A stretch of 64,000 nucleotides of DNA. Origin: Comamonas koreensis (GTDB taxonomy: Bacteria > Pseudomonadota > Gammaproteobacteria > Burkholderiales > Burkholderiaceae_C). Made by a program: the position numbers and the translations under genes. Numbering within the stretch: the first letter of the stretch is position 1; each line of letters opens with the position of its first letter. Positions 15,381-25,368 of this stretch are shown piece after piece. The notes beneath the pieces were generated by a model that searched no databases, was not told where the DNA came from, and saw nothing but the letters and a program-made list of their open reading frames with translations. The DNA lies in the NCBI RefSeq assembly GCF_021026195.1, contig NZ_JAJNCT010000007.1, forward strand, positions 1 through 64,000, in the 5' to 3' direction.

Positions 15381-16766
15381 TCAGGCCCCTGCCTGCACTA
15401 CCGTCCAGGTCGTGCCCTGCGCAGAATCCTTGAGCTCCACCCCTTGGGCCAGCAACTCGGCGCGGATGCGGTCGGATTCGGCGTAGTTCTTGGCCGCCTT
15501 GGCTGCGGCACGCAGGGCAATCTGCGCCTCCACATAGGCGGCATCCACGGTGGCTCCCGCTTGCAGGTAGGCAGCAGGGTCGGCCTGCAGCAAGCCCAGG
15601 GTAGCGGCCAGTGCCTTCAGCAGCCCCGCCACCGCAGGCGATTTGCTGCGGTTGACTTCGGCAGCCAGCTCAAACAACACGGCCACCGCTTCGGGCGTGC
15701 CAAAGTCCTCGTCCATCGCCGCCTTGAAGCGCGCTGCGTTTGGGTGGCTCCAGTCGATGGCGACCGGGTCAGCCGCTACCAAGCTCAGCGCCGTGTAGAG
15801 GCGCTTCAGGGCATTGCGGGCATCGTCCAAATGCACATCGCTGTAATTGAGCGGGCTGCGGTAATGGGTGCGCACCACAAAGAAGCGGATGGTTTCTGCG
15901 TCGTAGCGCTTGAGCACATCACGGATCGTGAAGAAATTGCCCAGGGACTTGGACATCTTCTCGTTGTCGACGTTGATGAAGCCGTTGTGCATCCACACCT
16001 TGGCCAGCTGCTTGTCGTGTGCGCCTTCGCTCTGGGCAATCTCGTTTTCGTGGTGGGGGAACTGCAGGTCGGCGCCGCCGCCGTGGATGTCAAAAGTCTC
16101 GCCCAGCAGCGCGCAGCTCATCGCCGAGCACTCGATGTGCCAGCCCGGCCGGCCCGTGCCATAGCTGCTTTGCCACTTGGCCTCGTCGGGCTCGGTCGGC
16201 TTGGCGCTCTTCCACAGCACAAAATCCAGCGGATCGTCCTTGCCGTCCTGCACGGCCACGCGTTCACCGGCATTGAGCTCATCGAGCGACTTGCCCGACA
16301 GCTTGCCGTAGCCCGGGAACTTGCGCACGGCATAGTTCACATCGCCGCCTTCGGTGCGGTAAGCCAGGCCTTTTTCTTCCAGCTGCGAGATGATGGACAG
16401 CATCTGCGGCACGTATTCGGTCGCACGGGGCTCATGCGTGGGACGCTCGATGCCCAGCGCATCGGCATCCTGGTGCAGGGCCTCGATCATGCGGTCGGTC
16501 AGGCTGCGGATGGTCTCGCCGTTCTCCACGGCGCGGCGGATGATCTTGTCCTCAATGTCGGTGACGTTGCGTACATAGGTCACCTTGAGGCCGCTGACGC
16601 GCAACCAGCGCTGCACCACATCAAACGCCAGCATCGAGCGCGCATGTCCCAGATGACAGAGGTCATAGACCGTCATGCCGCATACATACATGCGGACATG
16701 GCCCTGCTCAATCGGAACAAATGACTCCAGCGCACGCGAAAGCGTGTTGTAGATGCGCAAACTCAT
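15381..16766 (-). CDS. cysS: Cysteinyl-tRNA synthetase
   Basis: Charges tRNA-Cys. The class I signature CHLGHARS appears near residue 36, the KMSKS loop as [10 protein letters not shown] near residue 268, and zinc ligands are visible (Cys29, Cys212 in HIECSAMS, His in FPHHENE). The 461-residue length matches the E. coli enzyme. The gene is divergent from the TPR gene at 17049. Confidence 0.98.
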   Translation of the reverse strand: MSLRIYNTLSRALESFVPIEQGHVRMYVCGMTVYDLCHLGHARSMLAFDVVQRWLRVSGLKVTYVRNVTDIEDKIIRRAVENGETIRSLTDRMIEALHQDADALGIERPTHEPRATEYVPQMLSIISQLEEKGLAYRTEGGDVNYAVRKFPGYGKLSGKSLDELNAGERVAVQDGKDDPLDFVLWKSAKPTEPDEAKWQSSYGTGRPGWHIECSAMSCALLGETFDIHGGGADLQFPHHENEIAQSEGAHDKQLAKVWMHNGFINVDNEKMSKSLGNFFTIRDVLKRYDAETIRFFVVRTHYRSPLNYSDVHLDDARNALKRLYTALSLVAADPVAIDWSHPNAARFKAAMDEDFGTPEAVAVLFELAAEVNRSKSPAVAGLLKALAATLGLLQADPAAYLQAGATVDAAYVEAQIALRAAAKAAKNYAESDRIRAELLAQGVELKDSAQGTTWTVVQAGA

Positions 16767-17048
16767 GAAAAATTAGCGTGGTTGTGGTTGAGAGAGGGAA
16801 AGACGCCTGGCGCCCTGCCCCGTTCCGCGTCCAGCCTCTGGAAAGAGGCTGGGGCACGGGTTGGAAAGCGCCTGCCCGGGCACGGCCGCCCGGCAGGAAC
16901 CGCCGAACCGTGTATGGTAGCTGATGCCCGACACCATGCCCTGCAAACCATGGCCGCCCGTCGTTCCGGGGCGCCAGCCCCCTCAGCTACAATGCGCTGC
17001 AGTATAAGCCTGCAGGCCACTTGCACGCGCCCAGCGCGCCCGAACCCT
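16767..17048. promoter_or_regulatory. Divergent intergenic region between cysS and the TPR gene
   Basis: The 282 bases hold no convincing gene. It must contain both promoters, but no clear -35/-10 pair is conspicuous in this GC-rich stretch. CGGGCACG/GGCCGCCCGG-type inverted words near 16875-16895 could form a hairpin in either leader. Confidence 0.4.
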
Positions 17049-17651
17049 ATGAAGTTAGTCAGTCGCCTTTTCTCCCCCCTGATGCCCCGCGCCGCCTTGC
17101 TGGCGCTTGCCCTGAACTGCGGCGCCGCCTATGCGGACGAATACGCGGCCGTGGAAAAGCTGATCCAGTCCGGCCAGACCGCATTGGCCCTGGAGCAGCT
17201 GGAGCCCAAGATCCAGCAAGAACCGCGCGACCCGCAATGGCGCTTTTTGCAGGGTGTGGCCCAGATGAATGCCGGCCAGCGCGACGACGCCACGGCCACG
17301 TTCGAGAAACTGGTGCAGGAATACCCCGAGCTGCCCGAGCCCTACAACAACCTGGCCGTGCTCTACGCCCAGAACAACCAGCTGGAAAAGGCCAGCCGCG
17401 CACTGCAAGATGCCGTGCGGGCCAACCCCGGCTATGCCACCGCCTATGAGAACCTGGGCGATATCTATATCCGCCTGGCCGAGCAATCGCTGAGCAAGGC
17501 CAGCAGCCTGGCGCCCACCCAGCAAGCGCGGCTGCAACCCAAGATCAGCAGCCTGCGCCTCTTGGTAACCCGGGCCCAGCCTGCAGCTGCTGCAGCACCC
17601 GCTGCGGCCGCGCCGGCTGCCCCGGCAGCGGCGCCCGACGCAAAAAAGTAA
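17049..17651 (+). CDS. Exported tetratricopeptide-repeat protein
   Basis: The 200-residue protein begins MKLVSRLFSPLMPRAALLALALNCGAAYADE (given in part), a signal peptide with cleavage after AYA. About three TPR units follow (residues 30-145, including a canonical 'YNNLAVLYAQNNQLEKA' and 'ENLGDIYIRLA'), and the tail is Ala/Pro-rich and disordered. The start at 17049 is chosen because the upstream open frame lacks a signal peptide. It heads a run with ppiA and ppiB, suggesting a periplasmic scaffold role; the partner is unknown. Confidence 0.85.
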   Translation: MKLVSRLFSPLMPRAALLALALNCGAAYADEYAAVEKLIQSGQTALALEQLEPKIQQEPRDPQWRFLQGVAQMNAGQRDDATATFEKLVQEYPELPEPYNNLAVLYAQNNQLEKASRALQDAVRANPGYATAYENLGDIYIRLAEQSLSKASSLAPTQQARLQPKISSLRLLVTRAQPAAAAAPAAAAPAAPAAAPDAKK

Positions 17652-17802
17652 AGGCCTTGCCTTGAATCTTGCACCGTTGGCCCTCAACTCGGTGCAACAC
17701 ACACCCTGCAACGCCCATGATTTGCGCGCAGCGCAGGATGCCTCGCGGACTCCGCAGCGCCCTGTGCTGGCCATCTACCGAATTCAACGACAGAGGAAAC
17801 CG

Positions 17803-18387
17803 ATGCCTACCAAACGACACACTCTTTCCATTCTGGGCGGCCTGGCACTGGCCGGCGGCATGTTGCTGACCAGCGCTGCGCAGGCGGCTGACCAGCCCCG
17901 CGTGAAACTGGCGACCTCGATGGGCGACATCGTGGTGGAACTCAATCCAGAAAAAGCGCCCAAGACGGTGGCCAACTTCCTGCAGTACGTGAACGACAAG
18001 TTCTACGACGGCACGATCTTCCACCGCGTGATCGGCAACTTCATGATCCAGGGCGGTGGCTTCACCCCCGACATGCAGCAAAAGCCCGCACGCTCGCCCA
18101 TCCCGCTGGAGGCCAACAACGGCCTCAAGAACAACACCTACACCATTGCGATGGCCCGCACGGCAGTGCCCGATTCGGCCACCGCGCAGTTCTTCATCAA
18201 TGTGCAGAACAACGATTCGCTGAACGCCCCCAACCCCGATGGCCATGGCTATGCAGTGTTTGGCAAGGTGGTCAGCGGCAATGATGTGGTCGACAAGATC
18301 AAGGCGGTGCAAACCGGCAATGCCGGCCCGCACCAGAACGTGCCCAAGACCCCGGTCATCATCAAGTCGGCTACCGTCGTCAAGTAA
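17803..18387 (+). CDS. ppiA: Periplasmic peptidyl-prolyl isomerase (cyclophilin A)
   Basis: Catalyses cis-trans isomerisation of Xaa-Pro bonds in the periplasm. A signal peptide (residues 1-28, ending AQAAD) precedes a bacterial cyclophilin domain with [14 protein letters not shown] and [16 protein letters not shown] precedes the ATG at 17803, which excludes a longer upstream frame. It is followed 68 bases later by a cytoplasmic paralogue. Confidence 0.95.
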   Translation: MPTKRHTLSILGGLALAGGMLLTSAAQAADQPRVKLATSMGDIVVELNPEKAPKTVANFLQYVNDKFYDGTIFHRVIGNFMIQGGGFTPDMQQKPARSPIPLEANNGLKNNTYTIAMARTAVPDSATAQFFINVQNNDSLNAPNPDGHGYAVFGKVVSGNDVVDKIKAVQTGNAGPHQNVPKTPVIIKSATVVK

Positions 18388-18455
18388 ATGGCTATGCCGC
18401 TAGCCTCAACCGGGCCAGCGGCGCCCTTCCCACCATTCTCAACAGGAAACACACC

Positions 18456-18962
18456 ATGAGCAATCCACAAGTTGAACTGCATATCAAAGACTACGGCGTG
18501 ATCACGCTGGAACTCGACGCAGACAAAGCCCCCAAGTCCACCGAGAACTTCCTGAGCTACGTCAAGAGCGGCCACTATGACGGCACGATCTTCCACCGCG
18601 TGATCAACAGCTTCATGATCCAGGGCGGCGGCTTTGCATCGGGCATGGACCAGAAGTCCACCCAGGCTCCGATTCAAAACGAAGCCCAGAACGGCTTGAA
18701 GAACGACCAGTACACCGTAGCCATGGCCCGCACCAGCGACCCCCACTCGGCAACCGCCCAGTTCTTCATCAACGTCGCCAAGAACGACTTCCTGAACCAC
18801 ACCTCGCCCACGCCTAGCGGCTGGGGCTATGCCGTGTTCGGCAAGGTGGTCAAGGGCAACGACGTGATCGACAAGATCAAGGCCGTCAAGACCGGCTCCA
18901 AGGGCATGCACCAAGACGTGCCTAAGGAAGAAGTGCTGATCGAAAAGGCTGTGGCCCTGTAA
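18456..18962 (+). CDS. ppiB: Cytoplasmic peptidyl-prolyl isomerase (cyclophilin B)
   Basis: A 168-residue cyclophilin without signal peptide; active-site segments [14 protein letters not shown] and [11 protein letters not shown] are intact. It shares most motifs with the upstream ppiA, so the pair looks like a tandem duplication that diverged by export signal. AGGAAAC precedes the start. It lies 17 bases before lpxH, likely in one operon. Confidence 0.96.
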   Translation: MSNPQVELHIKDYGVITLELDADKAPKSTENFLSYVKSGHYDGTIFHRVINSFMIQGGGFASGMDQKSTQAPIQNEAQNGLKNDQYTVAMARTSDPHSATAQFFINVAKNDFLNHTSPTPSGWGYAVFGKVVKGNDVIDKIKAVKTGSKGMHQDVPKEEVLIEKAVAL

Positions 18963-18979
18963 TAGGCGCCACCATTTGC

Positions 18980-19840
18980 ATGGACAGCCCGACCAACCCT
19001 CGTGCCGCAGACCCCCATGAGGCGCTGCGCGCCCAGTTGGCCACCACGGCAGTCCATGCCTTCGCTGCGCCCCCCGCCTGGCGCAGCATCGAATTCATCT
19101 CCGATCTGCATCTACAACCCCAGCTGCCACGGACCTGGCACAGCTGGCAGCGCTACCTGCAAGCCAGTACCGCAGATGCGATCTTCATGCTGGGCGACCT
19201 GTTTGAAGCCTGGGTCGGCGACGATGCGCTCGACGAGGCAGACAGCTTTGAAGCGGCCTGCACCCAGACCCTGCGCGAGGCCAGTGGCCAGCGCGCCCTC
19301 TTCTTCATGCATGGCAACCGCGACTTTCTCATCGGCGCGCAGTTTGCCGAGCGCAGCGGCATGCAATTGCTGCCGGATCCCAGTTGCCTGGAATTTCTGG
19401 GCCAACGCTGGCTGCTCAGCCATGGTGATGCGCTGTGCGTAGAAGACAGCGAGTACCAGCGTTTTCGTGCGGTGGCACGCAGCCCCGCCTGGCAGCAGCA
19501 GATTCTGGCCCAGCCGCTGGCCCAGCGCCGCCAACTGGCAGGCGCCATGCGCAGCCAGAGCGAGGCGCGCCGCATGCGCGAGGTCATCACCGCCGATGTA
19601 GACACCCAGGCCGCCCTGGCCTGGTTGCAGCAGGCCCAGGCGCCTACGCTGATCCACGGCCACACCCACCGCCCTGCCAGCCACTCCGTGGATGCCGACC
19701 ACCAGCGTGTGGTGCTGAGCGACTGGGACACCGACCTGGAGCCCGCCCGCGCCGAAGTGCTGCGCATCGATGCCGCCGGCCTGCAGCGCATCGCGCTGGA
19801 CGCCTACCTGGCCCGGCCGCCGCAGCCCGGCGCCCGCTGA
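18980..19840 (+). CDS. lpxH: UDP-2,3-diacylglucosamine hydrolase
   Basis: Cleaves UDP-2,3-diacylglucosamine to lipid X in lipid A synthesis at the inner membrane face. The calcineurin-like metallophosphatase motifs are all present: ISDLHL, LGDLFEAWVGDD, HGNRD, LSHGD and HGHTHRP. At 286 residues it is longer than E. coli LpxH (240) because of a 30-residue N-terminal extension; a later start cannot be ruled out. Confidence 0.95.
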   Translation: MDSPTNPRAADPHEALRAQLATTAVHAFAAPPAWRSIEFISDLHLQPQLPRTWHSWQRYLQASTADAIFMLGDLFEAWVGDDALDEADSFEAACTQTLREASGQRALFFMHGNRDFLIGAQFAERSGMQLLPDPSCLEFLGQRWLLSHGDALCVEDSEYQRFRAVARSPAWQQQILAQPLAQRRQLAGAMRSQSEARRMREVITADVDTQAALAWLQQAQAPTLIHGHTHRPASHSVDADHQRVVLSDWDTDLEPARAEVLRIDAAGLQRIALDAYLARPPQPGAR

Positions 19841-19844
19841 TCCC

Positions 19845-20669
19845 ATGGCCTGGCTGCACCGCACCTGGTCACGCCTGCGCGCACTGGCGCGCCCCGTGCC
19901 CGAAATCCCTGCCGCCCTGTGGCTGCAGGTGCTGCAAAAATACCCTTTCCTGCAAGCGCTGTCGCTGGAGGAAAAAGCCAAGCTGCGCGCCTTGAGCGCT
20001 CTGTTTCTGCGCCAAAAGCAGTTCTCTGGCGCCCATGGCCTGGTGGTGAGCGATGCGATGGCGCTGACCATTTCCGCGCAGGCCTGCGTGCCGCTGCTGC
20101 ACCGAGGCGACGCAGAACAGGCCATCGCCCTCTACGATGATTTTGTCGGCATCGTTGTACACCCTGGCACCATGGTGGCCGCCAGAGATATGCATGACGA
20201 GGCGGGCCTTATCTCGCACCGGCGCATGATGCTCGAAGGCGAAGCCATGCAGCATGGCCCTGTCACCCTAAGCTGGGCGGCCATCGCGCAAGACCCGCTG
20301 CAGCAAAACGAGCGCGGCACCAGCGTCGTCATCCACGAGTTCTGCCACAAGATCGATATGCGCAATGGCGGTGCCGATGGCTACCCGTCGCTGCCCGGCC
20401 ATTTTCTGGGCCTGACCAGCGCCGCTGAAGCACGCCAGACCTGGGAGCGCACCTGGGCATCGGCCTTTGATGCCTTTCGCCATGCGATTGCCAAAGCCCA
20501 GCGCTTTGGCGAGCCCGCCCCATGGCTGGACAGCTATGGCGCCACGGCACCGGCCGAGTTTTTTGCGGTGGCCTGCGAGGCCTTCTTTGTCAACCGCAGC
20601 CACTTCGCGCAGGAATGGCCGCAGCTCGACCGCATGCTGGCCGGGCTGTTCCGGCCAGACGCGGGCTAA
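19845..20669 (+). CDS. mtfA: MtfA-family zinc metallopeptidase
   Basis: The 274-residue protein carries the gluzincin motif HEFCHKID (about residue 165) and the family segment YPSLPGHF. In E. coli MtfA binds the repressor Mlc and so affects glucose PTS expression; the role here is assumed from family. The ATG at 19845 comes four bases after the lpxH stop; an upstream open frame would overlap lpxH by 70 bases and is rejected. Confidence 0.9.
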   Translation: MAWLHRTWSRLRALARPVPEIPAALWLQVLQKYPFLQALSLEEKAKLRALSALFLRQKQFSGAHGLVVSDAMALTISAQACVPLLHRGDAEQAIALYDDFVGIVVHPGTMVAARDMHDEAGLISHRRMMLEGEAMQHGPVTLSWAAIAQDPLQQNERGTSVVIHEFCHKIDMRNGGADGYPSLPGHFLGLTSAAEARQTWERTWASAFDAFRHAIAKAQRFGEPAPWLDSYGATAPAEFFAVACEAFFVNRSHFAQEWPQLDRMLAGLFRPDAG

Positions 20670-20678
20670 ATACCGACC

Positions 20679-21341
20679 TTAGACGCGCTGCGTCAGCGCC
20701 TGCAGCCAAGCGATGCTGTCCTGCAGCTCTTGCGGGTGCAGCTCATGGCGGCAGGGGTACTCGTGGTAAGCCAGGTCCACAGGCGTCGCTTGCAGCGCTG
20801 CGCGAATCGCATGGGCCTGCGCCAGCGGAATCACATTGTCGGCGGTGCCATGGCTGATCCAGGCTTGGCGCCCGGCCAGCTGCGCCGGGGCTACCTGCTC
20901 GGCGGCCATCTCGGGCAAGAGGCGGCTGTGCCACACCATGATGGCCTGCAGCAGCTGCGGCTGGGTCAGCAGCGCCGACAGCGACATGATGCCGCCCTGG
21001 CTGAAACCACCCACCACCACCCGCTCGGCAGGAATCTGCAAGGCCTGGGCCGCCTGGGCACAGGTCTGGGCGACGAGCGCGCGGCTGGCTTTTTCCTGTG
21101 CGGTGTCGATGGTGCGGCTGCCATCGGGGTTCACGCCAAACTGGAACCAGGCATAGCTGCTGGGGCCCAGGGTATAGGGCGCGCGCAGGCTCAGCACATG
21201 GAAAGCCGGTGGCACCATGCCCGCCAGGCCAAACAGATCCTGCTCATTGCTGCCCACGCCATGCATCAGCACCAGCAGCCAGGGTGCAGGGGTATCCGGC
21301 GCAGCGGCGCGGTACAGGTGGTGAAGGGGGAGGTTCAACAT
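20679..21341 (-). CDS. Phospholipase/carboxylesterase-family alpha/beta hydrolase
   Basis: The 220-residue protein has the nucleophile elbow GFSQGG (Ser near residue 115), the acid in GTADNVIP and the base in CRHELHP, the standard order for the acyl-protein thioesterase/YpfH-type family. It has no signal peptide, so it is cytoplasmic. The ATG at 21341 is used; the open frame extends further upstream but the extension is Cys/Gly-rich and lacks fold. It converges with mtfA. Confidence 0.9.
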   Translation of the reverse strand: MLNLPLHHLYRAAAPDTPAPWLLVLMHGVGSNEQDLFGLAGMVPPAFHVLSLRAPYTLGPSSYAWFQFGVNPDGSRTIDTAQEKASRALVAQTCAQAAQALQIPAERVVVGGFSQGGIMSLSALLTQPQLLQAIMVWHSRLLPEMAAEQVAPAQLAGRQAWISHGTADNVIPLAQAHAIRAALQATPVDLAYHEYPCRHELHPQELQDSIAWLQALTQRV

Positions 21342-21467
21342 GGCAGCCCTGCTCAAAAAAATTGGCTGCATCGTACCGCAGCCTTGGCAACCATGGCGGG
21401 AACCACAGCAAACGCCATGCGGTGGCTGGGGCACCGTTGCTGGTGCCCCGTACCCAGCGCCGATGGC

Positions 21468-22031
21468 TTACTTCTTCGGGTGCAGCGCCACCCAGGCCAG
21501 AAAGCGCTCCATGTAGTTGCGCAAGAACTTTTCGCTAGCCTCGGCCACCTTGCCATCGGCGCTGACCAGGCCATCGGTCCAGCGGATAAAGCCTTCAGGC
21601 TGCGCCATCGCCGGCATGTCCAGAAACACCAGAATATTGCGCAGATGCTGCTGGGCCATCGACGTTGCCGGGCCACCGGTCGAGGTGCCGATGATGCCGG
21701 CCGGGATGCCATTCCATGCGCCGCTGCCATAAGGGCGGCTGGCGCCGTCCAGCGCGTTTTTCAGGTAGGCCGGCACCGAGCGGTTGTGCTCGGGCGTCAC
21801 GAACAGGATGCCGTTCTTGCTGCGCACTTTGTCTTTGAAAGCGCTAAACGCTGCCGGGTAGGCGTCCGCATCGTCGTCGCGGTTGTAGAACGGCAGCGCG
21901 CTGAGGTCCAGGAACTCGAAGTCTGCCTGGTCCGGCACCAGGTTCACCAGGCCATGCGCCAGTTGCTTATTGATCGAGGTCTTGCTGTTGCTGCCAACGA
22001 TCACGCCAATTTGGGGTTTTGCCACGGTCAT
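21468..22031 (-). CDS. NADPH-dependent FMN reductase
   Basis: A 187-residue flavodoxin-like protein with the FMN-binding segment GSNSKTSINKQLA near the N-terminus, LPFYNRD and TPEHNRSVPAYLKNALD, which match the chromate/azo/quinone reductase family (ChrR, YieF). It reduces FMN, quinones or xenobiotics with NAD(P)H; the physiological substrate cannot be told. The ATG at 22031 is preferred to a GTG two codons earlier. Confidence 0.9.
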   Translation of the reverse strand: MTVAKPQIGVIVGSNSKTSINKQLAHGLVNLVPDQADFEFLDLSALPFYNRDDDADAYPAAFSAFKDKVRSKNGILFVTPEHNRSVPAYLKNALDGASRPYGSGAWNGIPAGIIGTSTGGPATSMAQQHLRNILVFLDMPAMAQPEGFIRWTDGLVSADGKVAEASEKFLRNYMERFLAWVALHPKK

Positions 22032-22138
22032 TCTCACTTTCAGGACATGCCAAAGGATGAAAGCCTCTGGTTATACCCCTGGTTTGTGACCGCCGATGTA
22101 GGCCAAGGCGAATTGCGCGGCCATGGCCGCGCTATGAC

Positions 22139-23764
22139 TTACTGCGCTGCGCCCTTGCCGCAAGCCTGGCCCGCCTGCAACTGCCAGACCTGGGTGCTGC
22201 CCAGGTGCAGGGCTGGTACAGCAGCCGCCACCGATGGCATCTGGCGTTGGGCCGCATCGCTGCTGCCCACCACCCACAGCTGCTGCTGCGGGTGCGCGCA
22301 GGCATAGGCCTGCAAGCCCGGCGCATCCAGCAAGAGACTATTGCCCAGTTGCGGCGCAAACTCCGCAGCATCGCTCAGTTCCTTCTTCCAGTTGTCGGCT
22401 TGCTGGCCTTCGCTGCGCCAGTCGTCCACCACTAGCGGGTCAGCCATCGCGGGCAGGTAAAAAGGCACTTCGTAGTACAGGTGCTCCAGCATCACCAGCC
22501 GGTCTGCCGACTGCACCGGCAGGCTGCGCAGTGCGCGCCACTGGGCCTTGGCAGGCACGGCCACCGTGCCCAGCACCATCGCTAAGGCCACACACAACAG
22601 CGCGGCCAGGGCAGCCGCGTGCCGGCCCCAGCGCTGCCAGCCAGCGGCCTGCACCAGGCGCACCACCGCATAGGCCAGCGGCGGCAGCGCAGGCAGCACA
22701 TAGCCCACGATTTTGCTGTGCGGCACCGAGAAGAACAGCACGATGACCGCAAACCAGACCAGCATCAGCCGGTCCAGGCTCTGCACCAAGGGCTGCGCAG
22801 CGGGCCGTGCAGATTGCAGTGCCGGCGATCCGGCAACGGCCTTGCGCCGCCAGTTGCGCCAGTTGCGCCAGGCGGCAGCCAGTGCCCAGCCGGTCCAGGG
22901 CAAAGCGGCCAGCGCGATCACGGCGACATAGAACCACCAGGGCTGGGGGTTGTTGAAGCTGCTGCCGGTGTAACGCTGAAAGTGCTGGGTCACAAAAAAG
23001 TAGTGGAAAAAGCCGTCGTGGCGCTGCTGCGCCATGACCACCCAAGGGCCGGCAATCAGCAGCACCGGAAGCCATGCCGCTGCATGCAAAGGCAGCCACC
23101 ATTGGCGCCAGCGCCGATCCCATACCAGCCAGATGGCCCAGACCATGCCGGGCAGCACCAGCGCAATCAGGCCCTTGGCCAGAAAGCCCAGCCCGGCCCA
23201 GACGCCGGCCGCAGCCAACCAGCCCATCCAGGCCATGCCCCGGATGCGGCCGTTGGCCTGGCGCGCCTCCAGGGTCGCCATCGCGGCGCTGCAAATGCAG
23301 GCGGTCAGGCAGCCGGCCAACAGCATGTCCATATTGGCGTATTGCGCCGCCATATAGGTATAGGGCATGGTGACCAGCACCACGACAGCAGCGACGGCTA
23401 CCGACTGGCTGGCATAGCGCTTGAGCAAGACCAACAAGGACATGGCCGCCAGCCATGCGCCCAGCAGCGACGGCAGACGCGCCGCCCATTCATGCACGCC
23501 CGCGACCTGGAAGCCCGTGGCTGCCAGCCAGTAGTAGAGCGGTGGCTTGTGGAAAAACGGCAGGCCGTTGAGCGCCGGCGTCACCCAGTCGCCGCTGCGC
23601 AGCATCTGCAAGGCCGCCACCGCATAGCGCCCCTCATCCGGATCGCTGAGCGGCCGTACCCAGGCCAGCGCCAGCAGCCATACTGCCACCAAGACCGCCA
23701 TGCGGGCCTCGATTGCCCAGGCAAAGCGGGCAGGCGCCGCGCGCGTAGAAGCAAGACTGCTCAT
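22139..23764 (-). CDS. ArnT-type membrane glycosyltransferase (GT39/GT83)
   Basis: The 541-residue protein has about 11-12 transmembrane segments and the N-terminal periplasmic-loop signature SDPDEGRYA followed by LPFFHKPPLYYW, characteristic of lipid-linked sugar transferases of the ArnT/PMT clan. It probably moves a sugar from an undecaprenyl-phosphate carrier to lipid A or another envelope acceptor; the sugar is unknown. The gene follows a PAP2 phosphatase by three bases, suggesting an envelope-lipid operon. Confidence 0.85.
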   Translation of the reverse strand: MSSLASTRAAPARFAWAIEARMAVLVAVWLLALAWVRPLSDPDEGRYAVAALQMLRSGDWVTPALNGLPFFHKPPLYYWLAATGFQVAGVHEWAARLPSLLGAWLAAMSLLVLLKRYASQSVAVAAVVVLVTMPYTYMAAQYANMDMLLAGCLTACICSAAMATLEARQANGRIRGMAWMGWLAAAGVWAGLGFLAKGLIALVLPGMVWAIWLVWDRRWRQWWLPLHAAAWLPVLLIAGPWVVMAQQRHDGFFHYFFVTQHFQRYTGSSFNNPQPWWFYVAVIALAALPWTGWALAAAWRNWRNWRRKAVAGSPALQSARPAAQPLVQSLDRLMLVWFAVIVLFFSVPHSKIVGYVLPALPPLAYAVVRLVQAAGWQRWGRHAAALAALLCVALAMVLGTVAVPAKAQWRALRSLPVQSADRLVMLEHLYYEVPFYLPAMADPLVVDDWRSEGQQADNWKKELSDAAEFAPQLGNSLLLDAPGLQAYACAHPQQQLWVVGSSDAAQRQMPSVAAAVPALHLGSTQVWQLQAGQACGKGAAQ

Positions 23765-23767
23765 GCC

Positions 23768-24364
23768 CTACTCCAGCGATGCCGCTTGCGATGAGGCGCG
23801 TGGCGCTGCAGCATCTTGCAGCGTGGGCTCTGCCGGGTCTTGCACCACCGGCCCGGCATGCCGCCACAGCCAGCCGTACAGCAGCGCAATCACCCCGCCC
23901 AGCGCAGCGCCCGCTGCGATATCGAGCGGAAAGTGCACGCCGCAATACACCCGGCCCCAGCTCACGGCCAGCGCCACGGCCACGATGGCGGCGCCACCCA
24001 GGCGCAGTTGCCGCAGCAACAGCAGGCAAAAGCCCAGGGTGAACAGTGCACTGGCATGTGCGCTCGGGAGTGAGCCCCGGGCGGCATGGTCAATATAGGC
24101 GGGGCTCAGCCCCATCACGAAGGGGCGCGGATGCCCCAGCCCAATAGCGAGCCGATGCGCCAGCAGCACGGCAGCGGCGCAGCACAGCATGCTGCCCAGC
24201 AGGTACAGGCGGTCCGCCGGTCGCGTCCACCACAGCCACAGCAGCGCGGCGCCTGCCAGCGCAACGCCGTCCATGCCCAGCCATCGGGCCAACTCCAACA
24301 CCCAGGCCGTCGGTGCAAAGCCCCCGGCCATCCATGCAAACCATTGCAGATTCAATGCTTCCAT
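23768..24364 (-). CDS. PAP2-family membrane phosphatase
   Basis: The 198-residue membrane protein carries the three phosphatase motifs: a KxxxxxxRP-like segment seen as GHPRPF, PSAHA, and SWGRVYCGVHFPLD. Five or six hydrophobic helices surround them. It probably dephosphorylates undecaprenyl pyrophosphate or lipid A. Coupled to the downstream ArnT-like gene, it may supply or recycle the lipid carrier or modify lipid A phosphates. Confidence 0.9.
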   Translation of the reverse strand: MEALNLQWFAWMAGGFAPTAWVLELARWLGMDGVALAGAALLWLWWTRPADRLYLLGSMLCCAAAVLLAHRLAIGLGHPRPFVMGLSPAYIDHAARGSLPSAHASALFTLGFCLLLLRQLRLGGAAIVAVALAVSWGRVYCGVHFPLDIAAGAALGGVIALLYGWLWRHAGPVVQDPAEPTLQDAAAPRASSQAASLE

Positions 24365-24464
24365 CGCAAACCTCTCACGCAGAAGGCCGGTCTGGATGGG
24401 TGTTCACCCGGCAACAGCGCACTCTGTAGGTTGGCACTGTCGCGGGCGGAGCTTACCGATGTCT

Positions 24465-24629
24465 TAAGGATCCTCTGCAAAACTCCCTGCCGTGGTCTGA
24501 ACGCGGGCTCGGGCGATCCGCTGCGTTGTCTTCCTTGTCAATAGCTACGGCTCGACTGCAAAAGACGCCTTGCGCCTCATCCCGATCCGCGTCCATCCCG
24601 CTTGGCGAGGGTTTTGCAGAGGATCCTAA
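24465..24629. mobile_element. MITE-like element, 159 bp with TAA target duplication
   Basis: GGATCCTCTGCAAAAC at 24468-24483 is mirrored exactly by GTTTTGCAGAGGATCC at 24611-24626, and TAA flanks both sides (24465-24467 and 24627-24629). The arms continue as an imperfect palindrome (CTGAACGCGGGCTCGGG against TGGACGCGGATCGGG). The inside has no transposase gene. A 3-bp TNA-type duplication suggests mobilisation by an IS5-family transposase. Confidence 0.75.
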
Positions 24630-24654
24630 ATGCATGGAAAAAGCGATAACGAAT

Positions 24655-25368
24655 TTAAATCCGGCTGTCTTGCACGACCGCGCCGGCGGCGATGGTGATG
24701 ACGCGCTGGCACTGGGCAGCTATGGCGCGGTCATGCGTAACCATGACCAGGGTGGTGCCCGCTTCACGGTTCAGGTCCATCACCAGCTGCATCACCGCTT
24801 CGCCGGTGGCAAAGTCCAGGCTGCCGGTGGGCTCGTCTGCCAGCAGCACGGCAGGCTGCACCACAAAGGCGCGGGCCAGTGCCACGCGTTGCTGCTCGCC
24901 ACCCGACAGCAGCTTGGGGTAGTGCGACAGGCGCTGGCCCAAGCCCACGCGCTCGAGCATGGCGGTCGCCTGCTTGCGGGCATCGCGCTGGCCGGCCAAT
25001 TCCAGCGGCAGCATCACGTTCTCCAGCGCCGTCAAATTGCCCATCAATTGAAAGTTCTGAAACACAAAGCCCATCGTGCGCGCACGCAGCGCGGCCCGGT
25101 CGTCTTCGCTCAGCGCAAACAGGTCCTGGCCTGCAATCCGCACCGTGCCCACGCTGGGCGTGTCCAGGCCGGCCAGGATCGACAGCAAGGTGCTTTTGCC
25201 CGAGCCCGATGCACCGACAATGGCTACGGTTTCACCTTGGGCGATGCTAAAGTCCACATCACGCAGAATGGTCAAACTGCCGGTCGAATCCGAGACCGAT
25301 TTACCCAGGCCCTGGGCCACCAACACCGCCTCAGGCGCCTGCGATTGAGAAAGCACTGCATCTGTCAT
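24655..25368 (-). CDS. ybbA: YbbA-type ABC transporter ATP-binding protein
   Basis: The 237-residue ATPase of the LolD/MacB class has Walker A GASGSGKST, Q-loop FQNFQL, signature LSGGEQQR, Walker B LLADEP and switch His in MVTHD. The ATG at 25368 overlaps the tesA ATG in a shared CATG. An in-frame TTG at 25377 is five bases after GGAGG and may be the real start. E. coli ybbA is also divergent from tesA, but there a permease (ybbP) follows; here none does. Confidence 0.88.
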   Translation of the reverse strand: MTDAVLSQSQAPEAVLVAQGLGKSVSDSTGSLTILRDVDFSIAQGETVAIVGASGSGKSTLLSILAGLDTPSVGTVRIAGQDLFALSEDDRAALRARTMGFVFQNFQLMGNLTALENVMLPLELAGQRDARKQATAMLERVGLGQRLSHYPKLLSGGEQQRVALARAFVVQPAVLLADEPTGSLDFATGEAVMQLVMDLNREAGTTLVMVTHDRAIAAQCQRVITIAAGAVVQDSRI

